DNA of 5,751 nt from Oceanospirillaceae bacterium UBA7410 (GTDB taxonomy: Bacteria; Pseudomonadota; Gammaproteobacteria; Pseudomonadales; Balneatricaceae): assembly GCA_002470565.1 (NCBI GenBank), contig DKMQ01000031.1, positions 7,440 to 13,190 on the forward strand, written 5' to 3'. A program made the translations under genes and the position numbers. Within the stretch, counting starts at the first letter, position 1; each line of letters begins with the position of its first letter. Shown here in pieces: positions 1-5,751 of the stretch. The notes beneath the pieces are model-generated. The model made no database searches, was not told where the DNA came from, and was given only the letters and a program-made list of their open reading frames with translations.

Positions 1-288
1 CAAATCGCAAGGCTCAAATAAATTTAGTAATGTGCTTAGTTCAGACGTGGCTAGCTTTTCATAATCATGCATTAAAGCCCAGCGTTTATCTGTGGACAAT
101 AAGGTTTGATGGGCGCCTGCAGCACGATGACGATAGCTGTCTCTGCCAGGCTCGTCTATGTCTACATTGTGGTGAGCATGTTTTACAGACGACACTTTAT
201 AACCCATCTGTGTAAGCTGTTTAATGAGCCGTTCTACAAGGGTGGTTTTGCCGTTATTTTTCCAACCCACAATGCCGAAAACTTGCAT
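1..288 (-). CDS. mobB: Molybdopterin-guanine dinucleotide biosynthesis adaptor protein MobB, N-terminal part (gene runs off the left edge)
   Basis: MobB is a small GTP-binding P-loop protein that assists MobA in attaching GMP to molybdopterin, giving the bis-MGD cofactor of cytoplasmic molybdoenzymes. Reading the minus strand from the ATG at 288-286 gives 96 uninterrupted codons to the window edge. The protein starts MQVFGIVGWKNNGKTT, with a Walker A motif G-W-K-N-N-G-K-T-T at residues 8-16. VKHAHH (35-40), PGRDSYRHRAAGA (47-59) and RWALMH (69-74) follow; all three are hallmarks of MobB and align well with remembered E. coli MobB. An in-frame TAA two codons upstream of the ATG excludes a longer N-terminus. 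A weak AGG lies about 10 bases before the start. MobB proteins are usually about 165-175 residues, so roughly 40% of the gene lies outside the window. It is divergent from the sox operon and has no obvious functional tie to it. Confidence 0.93.
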   Translation of the reverse strand, partial: MQVFGIVGWKNNGKTTLVERLIKQLTQMGYKVSSVKHAHHNVDIDEPGRDSYRHRAAGAHQTLLSTDKRWALMHDYEKLATSELSTLLNLFEPCDL

Positions 289-324
289 GCTTTAATTACC
301 TAAAATACTGCATTATATGGTGTG

Positions 325-330
325 ATTGTA
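325..330 (-). promoter_or_regulatory. Candidate -10 element for mobB
   Basis: On the minus strand this reads TACAAT, five of six matches to the sigma70 -10 consensus. It lies about 37 bases upstream of the mobB ATG, giving a predicted leader of about 30 bases. The best hexamer 17 bases upstream, GCTACA, matches the -35 consensus at only three positions. The call is therefore weak and rests on position and the -10 match alone in an AT-rich region. Confidence 0.3.
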
Positions 331-454
331 CTTTATTTTTAGGCAGATGTAGCAGGGGTTAAAGCTTATTTTCGTGATTAGATTCTCACCTTTTAAAGAG
401 CTTATCTGCATACTTCATTTTGGGTCGCAATTGAATAAGACGTAAAGGCCAACT

Positions 455-482
455 TTGATCACAATAACCTCCTAGATATAAG
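455..482 (+). promoter_or_regulatory. Candidate sigma70 promoter for the soxBDAG operon
   Basis: TTGATC at 455-460 (four of six matches to TTGACA) and TATAAG at 477-482 (five of six to TATAAT) are separated by 16 bases. Transcription would start near 489-490, leaving a leader of about 47 bases before the soxB ATG at 537. This is the best + strand promoter-like pair I see between mobB and soxB. A 47-base leader leaves little room for a riboswitch, so any regulation is more likely by a DNA-binding protein. The 289-536 region otherwise shows no gene or RNA that I can recognise. Confidence 0.4.
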
Positions 483-536
483 ATTCAGACAGTACTGCCC
501 TCCATAGCATTGCAAAGAACATTAGCGGATGAACCA

Positions 537-1787
537 ATGAAAAAATATTCAGGCTTTAGCCTTTTTAAACACTCTCTTAGCCATCATGAAAACTGGCAGG
601 CAGCATGGCGCAGCCCGCAGCCCAAAAAAGAATACGATGTTATTATTGTAGGTGGTGGTGGCCATGGTTTGGCTACGGCGTATTATTTGGCAAAAGTGCA
701 TGGCATTACCAATGTTGCTGTGTTGGAAAAGGGCTACTTAGGTGGTGGTAACACCGCCCGAAACACTACTATTGTGCGTTCTAATTATCTTTGGGATGAA
801 GCTTCTAAGCTATATGATCATTCTTTAGATTTGTGGAAAGACCTAAGCCAAGATTTAAACTACAACGTAATGTTTAGCCAGCGTGGTGTTTTAAACTTAG
901 GCCACAACCTGCAAGACATGCGCGACATTGAGCGCCGTGTAAATGCGAACCGTTTAAATGGTATAGACGGCGTGGTATTAAACACTGCAGAAGTAAAAGA
1001 AATAGTGCCTGTGATTAACGATTCGCAAGACATTCGTTATCCGGTATTAGGCGCGTCTTGGCAGGCCACCGGCGGCGTAGCCCGTCATGATGCAGTAGCA
1101 TGGGGCTTTGCCCGTGGTGCGGACAGCTTTGGCGTTGACCTTATTCAACAGTGTGAAGTAACTGATATTATTACTGAAGAAGGTGCTGTAGTAGGTGTAC
1201 AAACCACTCAAGGCTTTATTGGCTCAAAGAAAGTAGCGTGTGTTACTGCGGGTAACTCAGGTGTGATGGCAGCCATGGTTGGTTTGCGTTTGCCTATCGA
1301 GTCTCGTCCGCTTCAAGCTTTAGTGTCTGAGCCTGTGAAACCTATTATCGATACGGTAGTTATGTCTAATGCGGTACACGCCTATGTGAGTCAGTCTGAC
1401 AAAGGCGACCTAGTGATTGGCGCAGGTACAGACTCTTACAATGGCTATGGCCAGCGTGGTAGTTTCCACATTGTAGAGCATACCTTGTCAGCCATTTGTG
1501 AACTATTCCCCATGTTTAGCCGTGTGCGTATGAACCGCGCGTGGGGAGGGGTGGTAGACACTTGCCCAGATGCATGTCCTATTATTTCTAAAACCAGTGT
1601 TAAAGGGCTTTACTTCAACTGCGGTTGGGGCACAGGTGGCTTTAAAGCCACGCCTGGCTCTGGCCATGTATTTGCGCACACCTTGGCGCATGATGAAGCG
1701 CATCCTTTTGCTGCACCGTTTAGTTTAGACCGCTTTAACACCGGCCACTTAATCGACGAGCACGGCGCTGCCGGCGTTGCTCACTAA
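537..1787 (+). CDS. soxB: Sarcosine oxidase, beta subunit (heterotetrameric)
   Basis: This is the flavoprotein catalytic subunit of the cytoplasmic heterotetrameric sarcosine oxidase; it oxidises the N-methyl group of sarcosine and passes electrons to O2, making H2O2. The 416 residues fit the family length. A proteobacterial-type N-terminus with [10 protein letters not shown] (11-20) leads to a FAD Rossmann motif [12 protein letters not shown] (33-44; G39-x-G41-x-x-G44), ending at acidic E64. [14 protein letters not shown] (75-88) and SQRGVLNL (114-121) are typical of the family. VARHDAVAW (181-189) contains H184, which aligns with the histidine that carries covalent FMN in characterised enzymes. 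[10 protein letters not shown] (361-370) is the conserved C-terminal flavin/substrate region, and the protein ends in a family-typical LIDEHGAA segment. I chose the ATG at 537 because [10 protein letters not shown] matches the usual start and a weak GCGGA lies about 7 bases upstream. It is the first gene of the operon in this window. It should not be confused with the sulfur-oxidation gene also called soxB. Confidence 0.96.
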   Translation: MKKYSGFSLFKHSLSHHENWQAAWRSPQPKKEYDVIIVGGGGHGLATAYYLAKVHGITNVAVLEKGYLGGGNTARNTTIVRSNYLWDEASKLYDHSLDLWKDLSQDLNYNVMFSQRGVLNLGHNLQDMRDIERRVNANRLNGIDGVVLNTAEVKEIVPVINDSQDIRYPVLGASWQATGGVARHDAVAWGFARGADSFGVDLIQQCEVTDIITEEGAVVGVQTTQGFIGSKKVACVTAGNSGVMAAMVGLRLPIESRPLQALVSEPVKPIIDTVVMSNAVHAYVSQSDKGDLVIGAGTDSYNGYGQRGSFHIVEHTLSAICELFPMFSRVRMNRAWGGVVDTCPDACPIISKTSVKGLYFNCGWGTGGFKATPGSGHVFAHTLAHDEAHPFAAPFSLDRFNTGHLIDEHGAAGVAH

Positions 1788-1798
1788 TTCTTAATAAT

Positions 1799-1804
1799 AA
1801 GGAG
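1799..1804 (+). promoter_or_regulatory. Strong ribosome binding site of soxD
   Basis: AAGGAG lies in the 25-base gap between the soxB stop and the soxD ATG, 8 bases before the start codon. It is much stronger than the site ahead of soxB and fixes the soxD start at 1813. Confidence 0.85.
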
Positions 1805-1812
1805 ACTTACAC

Positions 1813-2142
1813 ATGCATCATATTTACTGCCCTTATTGTGAAGAAACTCGTGAAGAGGAAGAATATTCCTACACGGGTGAAGCACACATTGAGCGTCCAA
1901 AAGACCCAGCTGCTATTTCTGATGAAGCTTGGGGAGACTATTTATTCTTTCGTTCTAACCCTCGTGGCATCCACCATGAAATGTGGTATCACGCGGCCGG
2001 TTGTCGACGTTACTTTAACGTGACACGTAACACCCAAAGCTATGAAATACATGAAACTTATAAAATGGGCGAGCTACCAACAGTCACAGCTCAAGTGCCA
2101 ACACCTGCGCCCAAAGCCGCTCAACAAGGAGAAGCCTCATGA
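1813..2142 (+). CDS. soxD: Sarcosine oxidase, delta subunit (zinc-binding)
   Basis: This is the small delta subunit of heterotetrameric sarcosine oxidase, a structural component that binds one zinc ion. The 109-residue protein opens MHHIYCPYCEETREEEEY, giving a C6-x2-C9 pair. A second pair, H60-x3-C64, lies in the segment WYHAAGCRRYFNVTRNT (58-74). The C-x2-C plus H-x3-C arrangement matches the zinc ligands described for the family (about Cys6, Cys9, His59, Cys63). The central RPKDP and SNPRGIHHEMWYH segments are also typical. From about residue 88 the chain is a low-complexity tail rich in Pro, Ala, Thr and Gln, probably disordered. Its TGA stop overlaps the soxA start by 4 bases (ATGA), which suggests translational coupling and supports balanced production of subunits. 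Confidence 0.95.
   Translation: MHHIYCPYCEETREEEEYSYTGEAHIERPKDPAAISDEAWGDYLFFRSNPRGIHHEMWYHAAGCRRYFNVTRNTQSYEIHETYKMGELPTVTAQVPTPAPKAAQQGEAS
2126..2131 (+). promoter_or_regulatory. Ribosome binding site of soxA inside soxD
   Basis: AAGGAG sits within the last codons of soxD, 7 bases before the soxA ATG at 2139. It fixes the start of soxA and, with the ATGA stop/start overlap, allows terminating ribosomes to reinitiate. Confidence 0.8.
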
Positions 2143-5138
2143 GCCAAGTTAACCGCTTAGCAACAGGCGGCCGTATTGACCGGTCTAAGCCAATGAGCTT
2201 TTCTTTTAACGGTAAAACCTTTCAAGGTTTTGACGGTGACACCTTAGCCTCTGCATTACTGGCAAATGGTGTAGGTATTGTAGGGCGTAGTTTTAAATAT
2301 AGCCGAGCACGTGGCATTTTAGGCCATGGTGCAGAAGAGCCCAACGCTCTAATGCAGTTGCACACAGGCAATGCAGCAGTGCCCAATCCACGTGCCACAC
2401 AAGTAGAGCTGTTTGATGGCTTAGTGTCTGGTAGTACCAATGGTTGGCCTAGTGCCGAGTTTGACCTAATGGAGTGGGTAGGCAAGATTGGTGGCAAATT
2501 TATGCCTGTAGGATTTTACTACAAGACGTTTATGGCCCCCCAAAAGATGTGGATGACTTACGAAAAATTCATTCGTAAAGCGGCAGGCTTTGGCAAGCTG
2601 TCTTTAGAGCCAGATCCAGACACTTATGACAAAATAAACGCACACTGTGACGTGATGGTAGTAGGGGCAGGCCCTGCAGGCTTGACTGCTGCTTTAGAAG
2701 CAGGACGCAGTGGCAAGCGGGTCATTATTGTAGATGAACAAAACGAATTTGGTGGCACTTTACTTGCTAACAACCAAACAGTAGATGGTGTAGATGCTGC
2801 TACTTGGGCAGAGCAAGCTACTGCTCAACTTGAAGCCATGAGTAACGTATTAGTAATGCCTCGCACCACGGCATTTGGTTATTATGATCACAATTTTGTT
2901 TGTGCTTTAGAAAGCCGCACAGATCATATTGGCCCTGTGTCAGCATCAGGCTCACGCCAACGTTTACATCGCATTCGTGCTCACCAAGTGATTTTAGCCA
3001 CTGGAGCCATTGAGCGCCCACTGGTATTTGGTAATAACGACTTGCCTGGCATTATGCTAGCCAACTCTGTGTCTACTTACATTAACCGCTATGCGGTAGT
3101 GCCTGGCAATCGCTGTGTAATAATGACAACCAACGATTCTGGTTATCAAACTGCACTAGATATTCAAGCTGCAGGCCGCACTGTTGTAGCCGTTGTGGAC
3201 TCTAGGCATGCGCCAGATGGCCGCCTTGTGCAACAAGCTAAAGCGGCTGGCATTGAAATAATGACAGGCCATGGCGTCATAGAAGCGCAAGGTAGCAAGC
3301 GTGTGACTGGAGCTATTGTTGCACCATTAGATGCGGCAGGAGACACCCTCACAGGCCCAGGTAAAACCTTAAGCTGTGACCTTGTAGCGGTGGCTGGTGG
3401 ATGGAGCCCTGTAGTGCATTTAAGTTGTCACACAGGTAGCCGCCCTGTATGGCAAGAAGATATCGCAGGTTTTGTGCCTGGCCCAAGTATTCAGAACCAG
3501 CATTTAGCAGGTGCTGTTACTGGTGACTACAAGCTATCTCAAGCGCTAAATGCAGGTGTGCAAGCAGGTGCTGCTGCAGTGGGTGTTGAGTCTTCTCATG
3601 TATTTGATTGTGGCGATGAGTCTGAAGGTGCTGCTCAAGCATTATATTTAATACCTCACACTAAACCTATTAGCCGTGCGCCAAAGCAGTTTGTAGATTT
3701 CCAGAATGATGTGACTGCTGCAGGTATTGAGCTTGCTGCTCGTGAAGGTTTCCAATCCATTGAGCATGTAAAGCGTTACACAGCCATGGGCTTTGGTACA
3801 GACCAAGGTAAAACAGGCAACGTGAACGGCATGGCAATTGTAGCTAAGGCGTTAAACAAGTCTATCGCGCAAACGGGCACCACTATATTCCGCCCAGCTT
3901 ACACACCAGTTACCTTTGGTGCTCTTGGTGGTCGTGATGTTGGCGTGTTGTTAGACCCCGCTCGTCATACAGCCATGCACCCATGGCACTTAGCTAATGG
4001 TGCAGAGTTTGAAAACGTAGGCCAGTGGAAGCGCCCTTGGTATTTCCCACAGCAAGGTGAAACTATGCAGCAAACCCTTAACCGGGAATGTTTGGCAGTG
4101 CGCAACAGCGTAGGCATATTAGATGCCTCCACTTTGGGTAAGATTGATATCCAAGGTAAGGATGCCCGTGAATTTCTTAACCGTGTGTACACCAACGCAT
4201 GGAGCAAGCTTGCGCCAGGTAAATGTCGCTATGGTCTGATGCTTAAAGAAGACGGTATGATTTTTGATGACGGTGTGACGGCGTGTTTAAGCGATCAGCA
4301 CTTTTTGATGACGACTACCTCTGGTGGTGCAGCTGCAGTATTAGGCTGGCTAGAATTATGGCATCAAACAGAATGGCCAGAGCTAGAAGTTTACTTTACT
4401 TCTGTGACAGACCAGTGGGCTACCTGTTCATTTGCCGGCCCCAACTCACGTAAAGTGCTTGAAAAACTTTGCACAGACGTAGACCTGTCTGCTGAGGCCA
4501 TGAAGTTTATGGATTACCGCGAAGGCACGGTGGCAGGCATTAAAGCCCGCATCTTCCGTATTTCCTTTACGGGTGAGCTGTCGTTTGAGGTGAACGTGCC
4601 AGCCGACCAAGGCCACTACATGTGGAAAAAGCTAATGGAAGCTGGTGAAGAATTTGGTATTACACCTTATGGCACCGAATCTATGCACGTATTACGAGCA
4701 GAGAAGGGCTTCATTATTGCAGGTCAAGACACTGATGGCTCTATGACGCCTCAAGACTGTTTGATGGGTTGGGCTGTGAGTAAAACTAAATCCTTCAGTT
4801 TCTTGGGTGAGCGTTCATTTACTCGTCCAGACACGGCACGCGCAGACCGTAAGCAATTAGTAGGTTTGAAGCCTATTGACCCTACGGTTGTGATTCCAGA
4901 AGGCTCACAAATTGTAATGGACCCTAATCAGCCTATTCCAATGGATATGATGGGCCATGTCACTTCTAGCTATTGGAGTGAATGTTTAGGCCACGGCATA
5001 GCCATGGGCACTGTAAAGAGTGGCTCAGATCGTATGGGCCAAACGGTATACTGCCCACAAGCAGATGGCCGCGTATTAGCTGCGCAAATTTGCAGCCCAG
5101 TGTTTTATGATCCAAAAGGAGATCATCACAATGACTAA
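2139..5138 (+). CDS. soxA: Sarcosine oxidase, alpha subunit (NAD- and folate-binding)
   Basis: This is the large subunit of heterotetrameric sarcosine oxidase; it binds NAD+ and holds the tetrahydrofolate site that accepts the one-carbon unit, yielding 5,10-methylenetetrahydrofolate. At 999 residues it has full family length. Domains in order: (1) an N-terminal ferredoxin-like fold (about 15-100) with FKYSRARGILGHGAEEPNA but no cysteine before C170, so no iron-sulfur cluster; (2) a dinucleotide-binding region with G176-x-G178-x-x-G181, acidic D199/E200 at the end of the second strand, ATG at 287-289, and HLAGAVTGDY at 455-464; (3) a linker with FVDFQNDVT (518-526) and GTDQGKTGN (553-561), both strongly conserved in the family; (4) a C-terminal GcvT-like folate domain (from about 610) with KEDGMIFDDG (703-712), FAGPNSR (765-771), FTGELSFEV (810-818) and YGTESMHVLRAEKG (844-857), followed by the GcvT C-terminal barrel. 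It overlaps soxD by 4 bases and soxG by 8. No frameshift is visible. Confidence 0.97.
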   Translation: MSQVNRLATGGRIDRSKPMSFSFNGKTFQGFDGDTLASALLANGVGIVGRSFKYSRARGILGHGAEEPNALMQLHTGNAAVPNPRATQVELFDGLVSGSTNGWPSAEFDLMEWVGKIGGKFMPVGFYYKTFMAPQKMWMTYEKFIRKAAGFGKLSLEPDPDTYDKINAHCDVMVVGAGPAGLTAALEAGRSGKRVIIVDEQNEFGGTLLANNQTVDGVDAATWAEQATAQLEAMSNVLVMPRTTAFGYYDHNFVCALESRTDHIGPVSASGSRQRLHRIRAHQVILATGAIERPLVFGNNDLPGIMLANSVSTYINRYAVVPGNRCVIMTTNDSGYQTALDIQAAGRTVVAVVDSRHAPDGRLVQQAKAAGIEIMTGHGVIEAQGSKRVTGAIVAPLDAAGDTLTGPGKTLSCDLVAVAGGWSPVVHLSCHTGSRPVWQEDIAGFVPGPSIQNQHLAGAVTGDYKLSQALNAGVQAGAAAVGVESSHVFDCGDESEGAAQALYLIPHTKPISRAPKQFVDFQNDVTAAGIELAAREGFQSIEHVKRYTAMGFGTDQGKTGNVNGMAIVAKALNKSIAQTGTTIFRPAYTPVTFGALGGRDVGVLLDPARHTAMHPWHLANGAEFENVGQWKRPWYFPQQGETMQQTLNRECLAVRNSVGILDASTLGKIDIQGKDAREFLNRVYTNAWSKLAPGKCRYGLMLKEDGMIFDDGVTACLSDQHFLMTTTSGGAAAVLGWLELWHQTEWPELEVYFTSVTDQWATCSFAGPNSRKVLEKLCTDVDLSAEAMKFMDYREGTVAGIKARIFRISFTGELSFEVNVPADQGHYMWKKLMEAGEEFGITPYGTESMHVLRAEKGFIIAGQDTDGSMTPQDCLMGWAVSKTKSFSFLGERSFTRPDTARADRKQLVGLKPIDPTVVIPEGSQIVMDPNQPIPMDMMGHVTSSYWSECLGHGIAMGTVKSGSDRMGQTVYCPQADGRVLAAQICSPVFYDPKGDHHND
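5114..5121 (+). promoter_or_regulatory. Ribosome binding site that decides the soxG start
   Basis: AAAAGGAG at the end of soxA lies 9 bases before the ATG at 5131. An in-frame ATG at 5107 lies upstream of this site and would translate through it, so 5131 is the better start. Confidence 0.8.
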
Positions 5139-5751
5139 CTCTACACACAATGCTGCAACAGATGTGATGGAATCACCATTGCACCACCACGTAGCACACA
5201 CCAACGCTGTTGATGCAGGCGTGGTGATGACCGAAGATAAGTTTCGTGGTCACCTTAACTTACGTGGCAATCCACAAGATGCAGATTTTATGGCAGCTGT
5301 AGCCTCTGTATTGGGCATGGCGTTGCCTACTGAGCCTAATACAAGTGTCCGTGTTAATGGTTTTGTGGCTTATTGGCTTTGCCCTAATGAATGGCTGCTA
5401 ATTGTGGCCAGTGGCGCACAGGGCCAGGTAGAGGCAGACCTGCGCCAAGCTGTGGCAGACAAAGGTGGCAATCAACACATAGCTGTGACTGATGTGAGCA
5501 GTGGTCAAACTTTGGTGAATTTGTCAGGCTCTGGTTTAGCCCAGCTTTTGCAAAAATCTACTGTGTACGACTGCCATGAGTCTAACTTTCCAGCAGGCAA
5601 GGTGGTACAAACCACTTTCGCTAAAACGGGCACTACTATGTGTAAGTTGGAAGATGGTTCTGTGGATCTTGTGATTCGCCGTAGTTTTTCAGACTACTTC
5701 TTTTTATGGCTGGCCGATGCCAGTGAAGAATATGGATTGCGTATAGCTTAG
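5131..5751 (+). CDS. soxG: Sarcosine oxidase, gamma subunit
   Basis: This is the small gamma subunit of heterotetrameric sarcosine oxidase, structurally related to the GcvT folate-binding domain but not known to be catalytic; it packs with the other subunits in the cytoplasmic complex. The 206-residue protein has family length and order: ESPLHHH (14-20) near the N-terminus, then FRGHLNLRGNP (38-48), WLCPNEWLL (82-90), TDVSSGQTLVNLSG (120-133) and DCHESNFPAGKVVQTTFAKT (147-166). It closes with DLVIRRSFSDYFFLWL (179-194), all recognisable in SoxG. The chosen ATG overlaps the last 8 bases of soxA (ATGACTAA contains the soxG start and soxA stop) and follows a strong ribosome binding site. The TAG stop is the final codon of the window, so the gene is complete but its downstream flank and any terminator are unseen. 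Confidence 0.95.
   Translation: MTNSTHNAATDVMESPLHHHVAHTNAVDAGVVMTEDKFRGHLNLRGNPQDADFMAAVASVLGMALPTEPNTSVRVNGFVAYWLCPNEWLLIVASGAQGQVEADLRQAVADKGGNQHIAVTDVSSGQTLVNLSGSGLAQLLQKSTVYDCHESNFPAGKVVQTTFAKTGTTMCKLEDGSVDLVIRRSFSDYFFLWLADASEEYGLRIA

Noticed and set aside
30..303. Two + strand open frames at 30-215 and 106-303
   Set aside because: They lie opposite the minus-strand reading that encodes clear MobB motifs, including the P-loop and the PGRDSYRHRAAGA segment. Their own translations resemble no family I recognise.
343..409. Inverted repeat GCAGAT (343-348) / ATCTGC (404-409)
   Set aside because: The arms are only six bases with a 55-base loop and do not extend. This is at chance level, and no U-tract follows to suggest a terminator.
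483..536. Glycine or other riboswitch in the soxB leader
   Set aside because: The predicted leader is only about 47 bases, and I see no conserved aptamer core or convincing stem-loop ahead of soxB.
1838..2023. Open frame overlapping soxD in another + strand frame
   Set aside because: It lies wholly within soxD, whose cysteine/histidine zinc ligands and ribosome binding site are clear. It is a frame shadow.
2139..5138. soxA as dimethylglycine dehydrogenase or a stand-alone T-protein fusion
   Set aside because: The order of domains (ferredoxin-like fold, NAD-binding region, C-terminal GcvT), the 999-residue length and the soxB, soxD and soxG neighbours specify the sarcosine oxidase alpha subunit. 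Dimethylglycine dehydrogenase carries its flavin oxidase domain on the same chain.
2222..5148. Several minus-strand open frames opposite soxA (also 1503-1703 opposite soxB)
   Set aside because: All are 60-91 codons, antisense to strongly conserved coding sequence, with no recognisable domains. They are expected by chance in long genes.

Overview
The window carries a complete set of genes for heterotetrameric sarcosine oxidase, soxB-soxD-soxA-soxG (beta, delta, alpha and gamma subunits), on the + strand. The 5' part of a divergently transcribed mobB gene (molybdenum cofactor biosynthesis) lies at the left edge. All assignments come from reading the translated sequence against remembered family features; no database search was run. 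The moderate GC content, frequent TTA/TTG leucine codons and proteobacterial-type SoxB N-terminus suggest a gammaproteobacterium, perhaps marine. The genus cannot be named from this window.

Layout: positions 1-288 (minus strand) encode the first 96 residues of MobB, cut by the window edge. Positions 289-536 are a 248-base divergent intergenic region with one reasonable sigma70-like promoter for the sox genes (455-482) and a weaker -10 candidate for mobB (325-330). From 537 to the last base the four sox genes are packed tightly: soxB, a 25-base gap with a strong ribosome binding site, soxD, a 4-base ATGA overlap, soxA, an 8-base overlap, and soxG, whose stop codon is the last codon of the window. 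No terminator is visible, so the transcription unit may continue beyond the window.

The four subunits form one cytoplasmic enzyme. It oxidises sarcosine (N-methylglycine) to glycine and reduces O2 to H2O2. With tetrahydrofolate present, the methyl carbon is captured as 5,10-methylenetetrahydrofolate; without it, formaldehyde is released. SoxB carries the flavin chemistry, SoxA binds NAD+ and folate, SoxD is a small zinc protein, and SoxG is a small GcvT-related subunit. Sarcosine is typically the last methylated intermediate in choline/glycine betaine or creatine breakdown.

The operon looks intact and conventional. I found no convincing evidence of a previously undescribed system. The findings are modest points about start sites, cofactor residues, gene context and possible regulatory sequence.
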